From assembly GCF_003206695.1 (NCBI RefSeq), contig NZ_PZJN01000003.1, positions 455,323-519,322 of the forward strand: 64,000 nucleotides of DNA, in the 5' to 3' direction. The first letter of the stretch is position 1, and each line of letters begins with the position of its first letter. Shown piece after piece: positions 8,540 through 17,252 of the stretch. Made by a program: the position numbers and the translations under genes. Under the pieces are notes generated by a model. That model was not told where the DNA came from, searched no databases, and saw only the letters and a list, made by a program, of their open reading frames with translations. Source of the DNA: Salinicola halophyticus (GTDB lineage Bacteria; Pseudomonadota; Gammaproteobacteria; Pseudomonadales; Halomonadaceae).

Positions 8540-9546
8540 CATTTTCGGCCGGCACGCCTCGATGCATCGATGGCCAAGGCCCAGCGTCGAGCGACGATGC
8601 GCCCTGGCTGATCGTCGGCGCCGGCGCGCTCGGCCAGCTGTTTGCCGCCTCCCTCGCTGCGTTTCGGCCCGTCATCCTGCTGGGCAGGAACCCGGCGCGG
8701 CCCCCCATCCGCCTGCGCAAGGTGGATGGCACGGATGTCGAGATCACATTGGAGCGCGAACGACTGAAAGATTGGATCGCCAAACGGGGCGAATATAGCG
8801 CCCCGGCCCTAGTGGTACTGGCGACCAAGTCTCACGATACCCGGGCCGCACTCGATGCTTTGACGCCGTCGCTTGCGCCCACCACGCCGCTGCTGCTGTT
8901 GCAGAATGGCTTCCAGGTACAGCCTCGCATCAGCGAACACTGGACAGGGCCGGTGCTTTGCGCCTCGACCACCGAGGCCGCCTATCGTCCGATGCCCGAG
9001 CCTGGGCCTGAGCCCGAAGGCGATTCCCATTCTGATTTCCACCTCTCCAGACCCGACGTGGTTCATGCCGCCGCCGGAGAAACCTGGATCGGCGATCTGG
9101 CCGGCCGCCATGCCGCACTGGCAACAGTCGTCGCCGACGATCTGAGCCAGGCAGGGATCGCCGCTACCGCCTGCGCCGACATCCGCCAGCGCCTGTGGCA
9201 AAAACTCGCGATCAACGCGGTGATCAATCCGTTGACCGCCAGCCATGGGGTTCGCAACGGCGAACTGGCGAGAGCCGAGTTCCGCCCCCGGATCGAGGCG
9301 TTGATCTCGGAGATCGACCGGATCATGCGGGCCGAGGGTATAAAACCACCCGCCGCGGGCTGGCAGGCGCTGATCGACGGCGTGATCGAGGCCACTGCAA
9401 CCAACCGTTCCTCGATGCTGCAGGACGTGCTCGCCGGTCGTCCCACGGAGCGTGACGCCATTCTCTGGCCACTGATCGATGCGGGTCTTCGCCATGAACT
9501 CGCCACACCAGCGCTCACTGAGCTCTACCGGGCAAGGCCGGCCTAG
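8536..9546 (+). CDS. panE: 2-dehydropantoate 2-reductase (ketopantoate reductase)
   Basis: 336-residue protein reducing ketopantoate to pantoate with NADPH in pantothenate/CoA synthesis. The Rossmann glycine motif is IVGAGALGQLFA (residues 26-37). The helical ApbA_C domain contains RLWQKLAINAVINPLTA, and K223 there fits the catalytic lysine position. About 22 residues precede the Rossmann strand, longer than usual; no better inner start is visible, and the ATG overlaps the topB stop by the ATGA arrangement. Length is slightly above the usual 290-310. Other KPR-fold reductases are possible, but the C-terminal motif favours PanE. Confidence 0.82.
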   Translation: MTFSAGTPRCIDGQGPASSDDAPWLIVGAGALGQLFAASLAAFRPVILLGRNPARPPIRLRKVDGTDVEITLERERLKDWIAKRGEYSAPALVVLATKSHDTRAALDALTPSLAPTTPLLLLQNGFQVQPRISEHWTGPVLCASTTEAAYRPMPEPGPEPEGDSHSDFHLSRPDVVHAAAGETWIGDLAGRHAALATVVADDLSQAGIAATACADIRQRLWQKLAINAVINPLTASHGVRNGELARAEFRPRIEALISEIDRIMRAEGIKPPAAGWQALIDGVIEATATNRSSMLQDVLAGRPTERDAILWPLIDAGLRHELATPALTELYRARPA

Positions 9547-9611
9547 ATAACACCTCTCCTACCGGCTACCAACCTGCCCGCGTGGGCCACGATTCGAATC
9601 GATGGCCCGAG

Positions 9612-9631
9612 ACGCAAACGGCCGTTTGCGT
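9612..9631. terminator. 20-bp perfect palindrome between convergent genes
   Basis: ACGCAAACGG followed directly by its reverse complement CCGTTTGCGT. It lies between the convergent stops of panE and the sugar porter, and on the plus strand TTGTT follows. A bidirectional terminator is the likeliest reading. Confidence 0.5.
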
Positions 9632-9658
9632 TGTTCCAGTGATATCGGTATCAGCCCC

Positions 9659-11098
9659 TCATTCGGTAGTGCTGGCGGCTTCAGATCGGATTGGCGAATC
9701 AGGCTGCGACTTGCCCTTGGCCTTGTCCGCCGGAAAAAACACGCCCTTTTTCAGATCGCTCTCGATCTCTTCCAGCGAGCGGCCCTTGGTCTCGGGAACG
9801 TAGCGCACGATGAACACCAGCGCGATCGTGGTGATCACGGCGTAAAGCCAGAACGTGCCGGAAGTGCCCAGCGTGCTGATCAGCGACAGCGTGGTCAGCG
9901 TCACCAGCAGGTTGAACACCCAGTGGCTCAACGCCCCCATGCTGGCGCCCTTGCCCCGCACGAACAGCGGGTAGACCTCGGCGTTGATCAGCCACAGACA
10001 GACACCGAAACTGCAGTTGAGCGCCATGTAGATCGCCAGACACGCCACCAGCGCGTACTGGCTGAAGGCGTCCTCGGGCGCACCACCGATGAACAGCAGT
10101 CCCATGATCACCAGCGCCACCGCCGACCCCGGCACCATCCACAGCAGGAAGCGTTTGCGGCCGATACGATCGACCAGGAAGATCCCCAGAATCGTCGCCA
10201 GGTTGATCAGTACCGCGCCACCGATGGCCGCCAGCACCGAGGCGCTGTCGCCGAAACCGGCCTGACTCAGAATGGTCGGCGCGTAGTAGATCAGGGCATT
10301 GTTACCGGTGATCTGCGAGAACATCGCGATCCCCACGCCGGCCACCAGCGCCGGACGGATCCACGGCTGGAACAGGTCACGCCAAGTGCCTTCGGGACGC
10401 GCCGAGACCTCCTTGATCTCGTCCATCTCGGTCTGGGCGCCTTCGCGGCTGGCGCGCACTCGCTCGAGGATATGCAGCGCTTCGGGTTCGCGTCCCTTGC
10501 TCACCAGCCAGCGCGGGCTTTCCGGCAAAAACAGCATGCCCAGCATCAGAATGACCGCGGGTACGGTGCCCAGACCGAACATCCAGCGCCACTGTTCGCC
10601 CAGCCCGTAACCCACGAGATAGGCGACGAGAATGCCGAACACCACCATGAACTGGAACATCACCACCAGTTTTCCGCGATGCTCCGGCGGCGTGACTTCG
10701 GCGATGTAGACCGGAATGATCTGCGTCGCGCTGCCGGCGGAAAGCCCGAGAATGAACCGCGCCGCGATCAGCATGCCGACGCTGGTCGAGGTCGCCGACA
10801 GAATCGAGCCGACGACGAACACCGCGCCGACCAGCACGATCGTCCAGCGCCGCCCGAGCCGATCGGACAGCCGGCCCGTGCCTACGCAGCCGAAGATCGC
10901 GCCAAGAATGATGGCGCCGGTCACCAACTGCTTGAGCGTGTCGTCGAGGGCGAACTGCTTCGACAGCCCCAGTAGCGCCACACCGATAATGCCGGTGTCG
11001 TAACCGAACAGCAGGCCACCTAGCGCAGCGACGACCGACACCATGACGACCAGCCCTTTACGCTTCGGCCCGCCACTGGCGGTTGCGTTTGCGTTCAT
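9659..11098 (-). CDS. Sugar-porter family MFS transporter
   Basis: 479-residue, 12-helix proton symporter of the sugar-porter family (XylE/GalP/IolT group). Visible signatures: GRLSDRLGRRW after helix 2, a PESPRWL motif at the end of helix 6, and PETKGRSLEEIE after helix 12. The substrate (hexose, pentose or polyol) cannot be told from motifs. The ATG is preceded by AAGGAG with ideal spacing. A P-loop kinase gene ends 54 bp upstream on the same strand, which suggests an uptake-and-phosphorylation pair. The C-terminal 20 residues are hydrophilic, rich in Lys and Ser. It is convergent with panE. Confidence 0.85.
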   Translation of the reverse strand: MNANATASGGPKRKGLVVMVSVVAALGGLLFGYDTGIIGVALLGLSKQFALDDTLKQLVTGAIILGAIFGCVGTGRLSDRLGRRWTIVLVGAVFVVGSILSATSTSVGMLIAARFILGLSAGSATQIIPVYIAEVTPPEHRGKLVVMFQFMVVFGILVAYLVGYGLGEQWRWMFGLGTVPAVILMLGMLFLPESPRWLVSKGREPEALHILERVRASREGAQTEMDEIKEVSARPEGTWRDLFQPWIRPALVAGVGIAMFSQITGNNALIYYAPTILSQAGFGDSASVLAAIGGAVLINLATILGIFLVDRIGRKRFLLWMVPGSAVALVIMGLLFIGGAPEDAFSQYALVACLAIYMALNCSFGVCLWLINAEVYPLFVRGKGASMGALSHWVFNLLVTLTTLSLISTLGTSGTFWLYAVITTIALVFIVRYVPETKGRSLEEIESDLKKGVFFPADKAKGKSQPDSPIRSEAASTTE

Positions 11099-11152
11099 GC
11101 TTCTCTCCTTGAAATCGGGCGTCCTGGATGACGAATTGCCCGGTTCGAATGA

Positions 11153-11842
11153 CTAGGTGCTATCTTTGAAACGAATGCTGGTGCCGCTCCACCACAGCTG
11201 GCGGTCGGCGTTGGCGGCTACGGCCTGGATACGCTCGGCGTTGGGCGCATCTGTCGTGCGAACCCAGTCCAGCGCCTGCTGTTGGGTACGACCGAACTGT
11301 CTATGCCGAGCCACCAGACGCTCTTCGCGTAGCTCTCGGTCGACATCGAGAAACCATACCTCGTCCAGCATCTCTCGCACCTGTGGCCAGGGTTCATCCT
11401 CGAGCAGCAGATAATTGCCCTCGGTAATGATCAAGGACGTTACCGGTGGAACGGCGATACTGGCGGCGATGGGCTCCTCGATCTCGCGATAGAACCCCGG
11501 CGCATAGACAATTTCGGATTCGTCATGAGGCGTACGAAGACGCAGCAGCAAATCGCGATAGCCGAACGCATCGAACGTGTCAGGCGCGCCTTTTCGCTGT
11601 TCGCGACCCAGCGCGACCAGTTGGCGGTTGGATAGATGAAACCCATCCATCGGTACGACCTGTGCCCGATCGCCCAGCGCCGAAAGAAGCGCCGCGGAAA
11701 GCGTGCTTTTACCGGAACCGGGAGCCCCGACAAGGCCGAGAAGACGGCGCTCGGGTGAATCGATTAAGCGCCGCGCCACATCCACAATCAGCGGGTCGAT
11801 ATCGATCGATAACGACCGCGTTTCCATCGCCTTGATACGCAT
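11153..11842 (-). CDS. P-loop nucleoside/sugar kinase-like protein (YggC-like)
   Basis: 229-residue P-loop protein of the uridine kinase/pantothenate kinase superfamily. Walker A is GAPGSGKST (residues 39-47) and the strand ending in PMDGFHLSN is typical of the YggC group, annotated as nucleoside/nucleotide or fructose-type kinases. It is likely to phosphorylate a small molecule brought in by the adjacent sugar porter, but that is inference from the neighbourhood. Two starts are possible: the ATG at 11842 used here and one five codons later (11827) with AAGG close in front; neither has ideal spacing. Two similar inverted elements lie 60-120 bp upstream. Confidence 0.72.
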   Translation of the reverse strand: MRIKAMETRSLSIDIDPLIVDVARRLIDSPERRLLGLVGAPGSGKSTLSAALLSALGDRAQVVPMDGFHLSNRQLVALGREQRKGAPDTFDAFGYRDLLLRLRTPHDESEIVYAPGFYREIEEPIAASIAVPPVTSLIITEGNYLLLEDEPWPQVREMLDEVWFLDVDRELREERLVARHRQFGRTQQQALDWVRTTDAPNAERIQAVAANADRQLWWSGTSIRFKDST

Positions 11843-11904
11843 TGGGGGATCGCAGAAAAGCTGGAGGTGGGAATAAGCGTAGCACGCTCATTTTGATGAT
11901 GAGA

Positions 11905-11946
11905 GTCGTTTTTCTGCGACAAGACTATCGTCGTAAACTTACTGAC
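11905..11946 (-). promoter_or_regulatory. Two GTCG...(T/C)GAC inverted elements upstream of the kinase/porter pair
   Basis: 11905-11920 reads GTCGTTTTTCTGCGAC and 11930-11946 reads GTCGTAAACTTACTGAC. Both have GTCG and GAC arms, and the second resembles the perfect palindrome found upstream of ppc. They sit 60-120 bp before the kinase start and could be operators for one regulator. No regulator gene is adjacent. Confidence 0.35.
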
Positions 11947-12049
11947 ATTTGAAAATATCGAGGTCGATATTGCCGGTTTCAATCACGATGTCGGCCGCAA
12001 ACGCTCTCGAAGGCGCTTGCAATATCCTTGGTGATCGGCAAGCGATCGG

Positions 12050-12355
12050 CTACTCGCCAACTCTCCGGCGCAATCGTGCCACCTCATCCATCAGTTCGAG
12101 TGCCAGGGCTGCACCAGCCAAGTTGACCCCCAGATCGTGCTGCAGACGCTGGACAACTCTGACCCGGTGCAGGCTCGCGCCGTAGAACCGCCACTGTTCA
12201 CGCCGGCGGCCATCGGGAACGATGACGCCCTCGTCGACCAGCTCAATGACCCACTCGGCATGGACCGTGCAGGTCCGGCACAGTTCGCCAAGCGTCAGGA
12301 CGGGTGTTTCGTCGAGGTTGTCGACCGGGACCTGGGTGAGATCGTGGATGGTCAT
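12050..12355 (-). CDS. cbpM: Chaperone modulatory protein CbpM
   Basis: 101-residue MerR-like helical protein of the CbpM family, which binds the J-domain of CbpA and inhibits its co-chaperone and DNA-binding activities. Typical features are a short beta-like N-terminus, the segment LCRTCTVHAEWVIELVDEGVI with a helix-turn-helix-like character, and the RRVRVVQRLQHDLGVNLAGAALAL-like helix (residues about 63-86). Its ATG overlaps the stop of cbpA (ATGA), the standard cbpAM arrangement that matches inhibitor output to CbpA. Confidence 0.88.
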   Translation of the reverse strand: MTIHDLTQVPVDNLDETPVLTLGELCRTCTVHAEWVIELVDEGVIVPDGRRREQWRFYGASLHRVRVVQRLQHDLGVNLAGAALALELMDEVARLRRRVGE

Positions 12356-13386
12356 GGCTTCTCCTCCGCTGCCGCTCTGGGATCGAAGTTCGCCACCGCT
12401 TCCAGCTGGCGATAAGCCGCCTTGACGTCTTCATTCGTCGCGGGCGGCAGAACGATCTTCAATGTCACATAGCAATCGCCCGGCGGCTGGCCGGGAATGC
12501 CTCGACCCTTGAGTCGCAAGCGCCGTCCTTCCCGGGAATCCGACGGCACTTTGAGCTCCACCGAGCCCTCGGGTAGCGGGACCGCGATCGTCGCGCCCAA
12601 CGCTGCTTCCCAGGGTGCCACGGGCAGGATCAGGGTGACGTCGCGCCCTTCGACCTGATAGCGCCGGTGCGACTCGAACTCGATCTCCAGATAGAGATCG
12701 CCGGCCGGTCCGCCGCCCATCCCCGCCTCGCCCTGCCCGCCCAGGCGGATTCGCTGGCCCTGCTTGACGCCCTTGGGGATACGAACTTTCAGCGTACGCT
12801 GGCGAGGTCGCAGCCGACCCTGATCATCGATTTCACCGCTCTGGAGCGTCAGCGTCCGCGTGGCGCCGCGATAGGCGTCTTCGAGCGCAATCGACACCTT
12901 GGCATGATGATCCTCTCCGCGCAGACCCGCACCGCGATCACGATACCCCGCGCTGCCGGGTTCGCCGTTCGAGGCTGCGGGACCAAAGCCGGCTGCCCGG
13001 CGTTGCCCGAACAGCGATTCGAAGAAATCGCTGAAAGCGGCGCTGTCCTCCTGTGAATGGCCTCCCGCTGAATAGCCGCCCCGCGAATGGCCTTGCTGAG
13101 TATAGCCACCGCCACGGAATTCGAACCCGGCATCCCAGTCCGGCGGCGGCCGGAAATCCTCGCCGGCCCGCTGACCTTGCCCCACCTGGTCATAGGCGAG
13201 ACGCTTTTCGGGATCCTTCAGGACTTCGTACGCCTCACCCAGTTCCTTGAAGCGCGCATCGGCGTCGGCTTCCTGGCTGACATCCGGGTGATACTTTCGA
13301 GCCAGTCTGCGGTAGGCGCGCTTGATCTCTTCCTGAGTGGCATCGCGTTCCACGCCCAGCACCGCGTAGTAATCCTTGAACTCCAT
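12352..13386 (-). CDS. cbpA: DnaJ-family co-chaperone CbpA
   Basis: 344-residue class B J-protein. The J-domain runs from residues 4-68 with the HPD motif at 33-35; a Gly/Ser/Phe-rich stretch follows (about 75-150), then two DnaJ C-terminal beta domains containing GQRIRLGGQGEAGMGGGPAGDLYLEI and RRLRLKGRGIPG-type motifs. There is no zinc-finger domain, as in CbpA. It stimulates DnaK and can bind curved DNA. I use the inner ATG at 13386, which has AGGGAG 6 bases upstream, not the longer frame from 13443. The spacing to ppc is 92 bp with a hairpin in it. Confidence 0.9.
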   Translation of the reverse strand: MEFKDYYAVLGVERDATQEEIKRAYRRLARKYHPDVSQEADADARFKELGEAYEVLKDPEKRLAYDQVGQGQRAGEDFRPPPDWDAGFEFRGGGYTQQGHSRGGYSAGGHSQEDSAAFSDFFESLFGQRRAAGFGPAASNGEPGSAGYRDRGAGLRGEDHHAKVSIALEDAYRGATRTLTLQSGEIDDQGRLRPRQRTLKVRIPKGVKQGQRIRLGGQGEAGMGGGPAGDLYLEIEFESHRRYQVEGRDVTLILPVAPWEAALGATIAVPLPEGSVELKVPSDSREGRRLRLKGRGIPGQPPGDCYVTLKIVLPPATNEDVKAAYRQLEAVANFDPRAAAEEKP

Positions 13387-13411
13387 GCCGCGCTCCCTGT
13401 CGACGGGTCGA

Positions 13412-13442
13412 TGACCGGCCGCATTTTCATGCAGGCCGGTCA
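13412..13442 (-). terminator. Hairpin after ppc
   Basis: TGACCGGCC pairs with GGCCGGTCA (9 bp), with three further inner pairs GCA/TGC after a one-base bulge. It lies between the ppc stop and the cbpA start. No T-run, so it may terminate ppc weakly or act as a barrier. Confidence 0.45.
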
Positions 13443-13478
13443 CTATCGTTATAGCAGGGTTCGCGGCATCTCTCGCGC

Positions 13479-16178
13479 CTAGCCGGTATTACGCAGGCCG
13501 GCAGCGATACCCGCCATCGTTACCATCAGCGCTCGGGAAAGCTCCGGTGTAATATTGCCGTCGGCATCGCGGTTACGCTGCAGCAGTTCGGCCTGAAGAC
13601 CATGCAGTGGATCGATGTAGGGGTTGCGCACTTCGATCGCCTGGCGAATCAACGGCGTATTGTCGAGCAGCCGGCGCTGATCGAGGATCCGCAACAGCAC
13701 GGCTTCCAGATCGACCAAGCGCTGACGCAGCGACTCACCCAGTCGGGTCAATGCCGGCTCCTCCACCAGCCGCTTCTCGTAATAGGCGGCGATGAGCGGA
13801 TCCGACTTGGCCAGCAGCATCTCGAGCATATCGAGATAGGTGCCGAAGAACGGCCACTGTTCGCGCATCTCTCGCAGCCGATCGAGCCCGCCGTCTTCTT
13901 CCAGACGCTTGGAGAACGCTTCGCCGCTACCCAGCCAGGCCGGCAGCATCAGGCGAGTCTGGGTCCAGGCGAATATCCAGGGAATGGCACGCAGAGTCTC
14001 GATGCCGCCCTCCTGACGCCGCTTGGCGGGACGTGACCCCAGCGGCAGCCGGCCTAGTGCGCCTTCAGGCGTCACCGCCCGGAAGTAAGGCACGAAGTCG
14101 GGATCCTCGCGCACTACGCCCACATAGGCACGATGGGCAATATCGGCCAGGCGATCCATCTCCTCGCGCCACTCGGGTCGGGGTGCAGGCGGCGGCAACA
14201 GCGTCGCTTCGAGCACCGCGCAGACGTAGATCTCCATCGAACGCAGCGCGATATCGGGCTGGCCGAACTTGAAGCGAATCATCTCGCCCTGCTCGGTCAC
14301 TCGCAGGCTGCCGTTCACCGAGCCCGGCGGCTGCGACAGAATGGCGGCGTGGGCAGGGCCACCGCCGCGGCCGACGGTGCCACCGCGGCCATGAAACAGC
14401 GTCAGCGATACGCCGCCCTCTCGGCACACGTCGACCAGCCGCTCCTGGGCACGATACTGGGCCCAGGCCGCCGCCAGCTGACCGGCGTCCTTGGCCGAAT
14501 CCGAGTAGCCGATCATCACTTCCTGATAGTCGCCGGCGACCTCTCGATACCCCGGCAGTGCCAGCAGACGCTCGATCACGTCACCCGCCCGATCCAGATC
14601 GTCCAGCGTCTCGAACAGCGGAGCGATCGGCAGACGCACGCCGTTGCCGGCTTCCTTCATCAGCAGCGCCACCGCCAGCACGTCGGAGGGTTGCTGGGCC
14701 ATGGAGATGATATAGGTGCCCAGCGCCTGACGATGCTCGCGGCCGATCACGCCGAACGTGTCGAGGACTTCCCGGGTTTCGGCCGAGCACTCCCAACGAG
14801 GCGGAATCAGCGGCCGCGGCGAGGCCAGCTCTTCGAGCAGAAATGCCTGCCGCGCGGATTCGTCCCAGTCACGGTAGTGGCTGCCGTCGGCGCCGACATC
14901 GAGGTATTGGGTCAGTTCCTCGAAGACCTGAGCATGGCGGGTACCGTCCTGGCGCACGTCGAGCTTGGCCAGATTGACCCCGAAGACCGCCACCCGTCTG
15001 AGCGTGTCCAGCAACACGCCGTTGGCAATGGTCTCCAGCCCCACATCGCACAGTGAGCGGTAACAGGTCAGCAGCGGCGCGAACAGCTGCTCGCGCGTCT
15101 CGATGATGGGATCATCGCCGGGCGGTTCGCCATCGAGTCGCGCTCGCGCCCATGCCCGAGTCGCCTCCAGCCGGGTCGACAAGCGTTTGAGCAGCGCGCG
15201 ATAGGGTTCTGCAGCCTGGCGGGATCCGGTTTCGGCGTCGTCTCCGACCTCGGCACGCAGCGCATCGTTGGCCTTCCACATCGATAGCTCGGCCTTGAGC
15301 TGCTCCAGATCGCGCAGATAAAGATCGGCGGCCATCCAGCGCCCCAGCAGCAGAACCTCTTCGGTGACGCGGGCCGTGACATTGGGATTGCCATCCCGGT
15401 CGCCTCCCATCCACGAGGCGAAGCGGATGGGCGACGCTTCCAGCGGCAACCGCTCACCGGCCGTCTCCATCAGCAACGCATCCAGGTCGCGGTGGAACGT
15501 CGGGACCGCCTCCCACAGCGAGTTTTCGATCACCGCGAAGCCCCATTTCGCCTCGTCGACGGGCGTGGGTCGCTCGTGGCGGATCTCGTCGGTATGCCAG
15601 GACTGGGCAATGAGCTCTTCCAATCGGCCCTGGGCGCGCTGAAGCACTTCCGGATGATCGCCGCTGTCCTCGATGGTCCGCAGGCAGTCATCGATGGCGT
15701 CGTATTTCTGAATCAAGGTGCGTCGAATGACTTCGGTGGGATGTGCCGTCAGTACCAGATCGACGCGCATGTCGGCGATGGCATCGACCAATTGCCGCGA
15801 GGATTGGCCCGACGCCCCCACGCGCTGGAGCAGTTCGCCCAGATCGGGCTGGGTGCCGGGCTTGTAATCTTCGACACGCCGAAAGCGTGCGCGATAGTGC
15901 TGCTCGGCGATATTGGAGAAGTTGAGAAACTGGTTGAAGGCCCGGGTGACCGGTAGCAACTCCTGGTCAGGGAGCGCCCGCAGGTAATCGATCAGTTCGC
16001 GGCGATCGGCTTCTTCGGCGCTCTGTCGCCCTTTCTTGGCCAGGGCACGGATCGTTTCGATACGATCGACGAACTCACTGCCGAGATCCTTGGCGATGGT
16101 GCGGCCGAGGCTATCGCCCAGCAGCCGGACGTTGTCTCGCAATGATTCGTGCAGCGACGTTTCCTGTTCTGGACTCAT
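13479..16178 (-). CDS. ppc: Phosphoenolpyruvate carboxylase
   Basis: 899 residues, normal for the bacterial enzyme. It carboxylates PEP to oxaloacetate, refilling the TCA cycle. The catalytic histidine motif VLTAHPTEV has H146; GYSDSAKDAGQLAA and FHGRGGTVGRGGGP carry the other active-site residues; the protein ends in the invariant NTG, which binds at the allosteric Asp site. The inner ATG at 16178 is chosen because GGGAGG stands 7 bases upstream; the longer frame from 16244 adds 22 residues with no family resemblance. A perfect 16-bp palindrome lies about 140 bp upstream. Confidence 0.97.
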   Translation of the reverse strand: MSPEQETSLHESLRDNVRLLGDSLGRTIAKDLGSEFVDRIETIRALAKKGRQSAEEADRRELIDYLRALPDQELLPVTRAFNQFLNFSNIAEQHYRARFRRVEDYKPGTQPDLGELLQRVGASGQSSRQLVDAIADMRVDLVLTAHPTEVIRRTLIQKYDAIDDCLRTIEDSGDHPEVLQRAQGRLEELIAQSWHTDEIRHERPTPVDEAKWGFAVIENSLWEAVPTFHRDLDALLMETAGERLPLEASPIRFASWMGGDRDGNPNVTARVTEEVLLLGRWMAADLYLRDLEQLKAELSMWKANDALRAEVGDDAETGSRQAAEPYRALLKRLSTRLEATRAWARARLDGEPPGDDPIIETREQLFAPLLTCYRSLCDVGLETIANGVLLDTLRRVAVFGVNLAKLDVRQDGTRHAQVFEELTQYLDVGADGSHYRDWDESARQAFLLEELASPRPLIPPRWECSAETREVLDTFGVIGREHRQALGTYIISMAQQPSDVLAVALLMKEAGNGVRLPIAPLFETLDDLDRAGDVIERLLALPGYREVAGDYQEVMIGYSDSAKDAGQLAAAWAQYRAQERLVDVCREGGVSLTLFHGRGGTVGRGGGPAHAAILSQPPGSVNGSLRVTEQGEMIRFKFGQPDIALRSMEIYVCAVLEATLLPPPAPRPEWREEMDRLADIAHRAYVGVVREDPDFVPYFRAVTPEGALGRLPLGSRPAKRRQEGGIETLRAIPWIFAWTQTRLMLPAWLGSGEAFSKRLEEDGGLDRLREMREQWPFFGTYLDMLEMLLAKSDPLIAAYYEKRLVEEPALTRLGESLRQRLVDLEAVLLRILDQRRLLDNTPLIRQAIEVRNPYIDPLHGLQAELLQRNRDADGNITPELSRALMVTMAGIAAGLRNTG

Positions 16179-16315
16179 GGCATCCCTCCCTATGGCTAGA
16201 CAGGGCGCCAGGTGGCGACCCCGATCCCAGCAGATCGATATCACTGGAATAAACCGCTGAAAACATCAGCATAACGATCTGGGGGAAAGAGTCGACCGGC
16301 GGGAAAACGACATTA

Positions 16316-16331
16316 GTCGTAAATTTACGAC
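16316..16331. promoter_or_regulatory. Perfect 16-bp palindrome between mazG and ppc
   Basis: GTCGTAAATTTACGAC is an exact palindrome without a loop, so it suits a dimeric repressor or activator better than a terminator. It lies 5 bp past the mazG stop and about 140 bp before the ppc start. Related elements occur upstream of the sugar kinase near 11930. Confidence 0.5.
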
Positions 16332-16336
16332 ATGGA

Positions 16337-17242
16337 TCAGGAGCGCGAGGCATTCTCTTCGCGCTTTGCCGCCTGCCAATGGCGCTCCATCTCCTCCAGA
16401 GAGGCACGATCAGTCGCGGAGTCGCTTGCCGCGAGGGCACGTTCGACGTAACGGAAGCGCCATTCGAATTTGGCGTTGGTCCCGCGCAGCTGCTGTTCCG
16501 GATCACAGCCCAGACGCCGTGCCAGATTGACGACAGCGAACAGCAGATCGCCGACTTCCTCCTGGGCGTGGGTCCGGTCGTTTTCGGCCAGCGCCGACTC
16601 GACCTCGGCGAGTTCCTCGCGGATCTTGTCGATGACGCCGCGCTCGTCCGGCCAGTCGAAACCCTGACCGGCAGCACGCTTGCTCAACTTGGCGGCGCGA
16701 CTCAGTGCCGGTAGCGCCGTGGGGATATCGTCCAGCGCCGAAGCACCGGCGCCATCGGTTACGCGGGCTTCGCGTTCGTCGGCTTTCAACGCTTCCCAAC
16801 GGGCCTTGACCTGCCGCTCGGCCACCTGACTTTCCGCGTCACCACCGCTACTGCGTCGGGAATGCAGCGTGCCGTCGGGAAAGACATGCGGATGACGTCG
16901 CAGCATCTTGGCCGTCAGTGTATCCACGACATCATCGAAGTCGAAGCGCCCTTCCTCCCGGCCGAACTGGCTGTAGTAGACCACCTGAAACAGTAGATCG
17001 CCGAGTTCGCCGGGTAGATCATCGAAGGCGCGGCGCTCGATGGCATCGGCGACTTCGTACGCTTCCTCGAGGGTGTGGGGAACGATGGTGTCCCAGTGCT
17101 GCTTGATGTCCCACGGGCAGCCATGGTCGGGATCCCTGAGCACGGCCATCAGGGTCAGCAGGTCATCGAGGGAATGACGTCGCGAGTCCGGGCGTCGGAG
17201 GTCGGCAGGCGGTGGCATGGCGGTCTTGTCCTCGATACTCAA
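16337..17242 (-). CDS. mazG: Nucleoside triphosphate pyrophosphohydrolase MazG
   Basis: 301 residues with two MazG folds. The first carries GCPWDIKQHWDTIVPHTLEEAYEV and GDLLFQVVYYSQFGREEG (about 42-98); the second carries EELAEVESAL and EEVGDLLFAVVNLARRLG (about 207-248), each with the EExxE/ExxD metal-binding pattern. It hydrolyses NTPs to NMPs and pyrophosphate and in E. coli lowers (p)ppGpp-linked stress outcomes. It follows relA by 10 bp on the same strand, the conserved relA-mazG order. An additional Ser/Asp-rich stretch near residues 128-150 joins the two domains. Confidence 0.93.
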   Translation of the reverse strand: MSIEDKTAMPPPADLRRPDSRRHSLDDLLTLMAVLRDPDHGCPWDIKQHWDTIVPHTLEEAYEVADAIERRAFDDLPGELGDLLFQVVYYSQFGREEGRFDFDDVVDTLTAKMLRRHPHVFPDGTLHSRRSSGGDAESQVAERQVKARWEALKADEREARVTDGAGASALDDIPTALPALSRAAKLSKRAAGQGFDWPDERGVIDKIREELAEVESALAENDRTHAQEEVGDLLFAVVNLARRLGCDPEQQLRGTNAKFEWRFRYVERALAASDSATDRASLEEMERHWQAAKREENASRS

Positions 17243-17252
17243 ACCTTGATCC

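Noticed and set aside
9602-10975. 457-residue open frame opposite the sugar porter
   Set aside because: Full of Gln, His and Arg, no recognisable domain, and the opposite strand encodes a clear 12-helix transporter.
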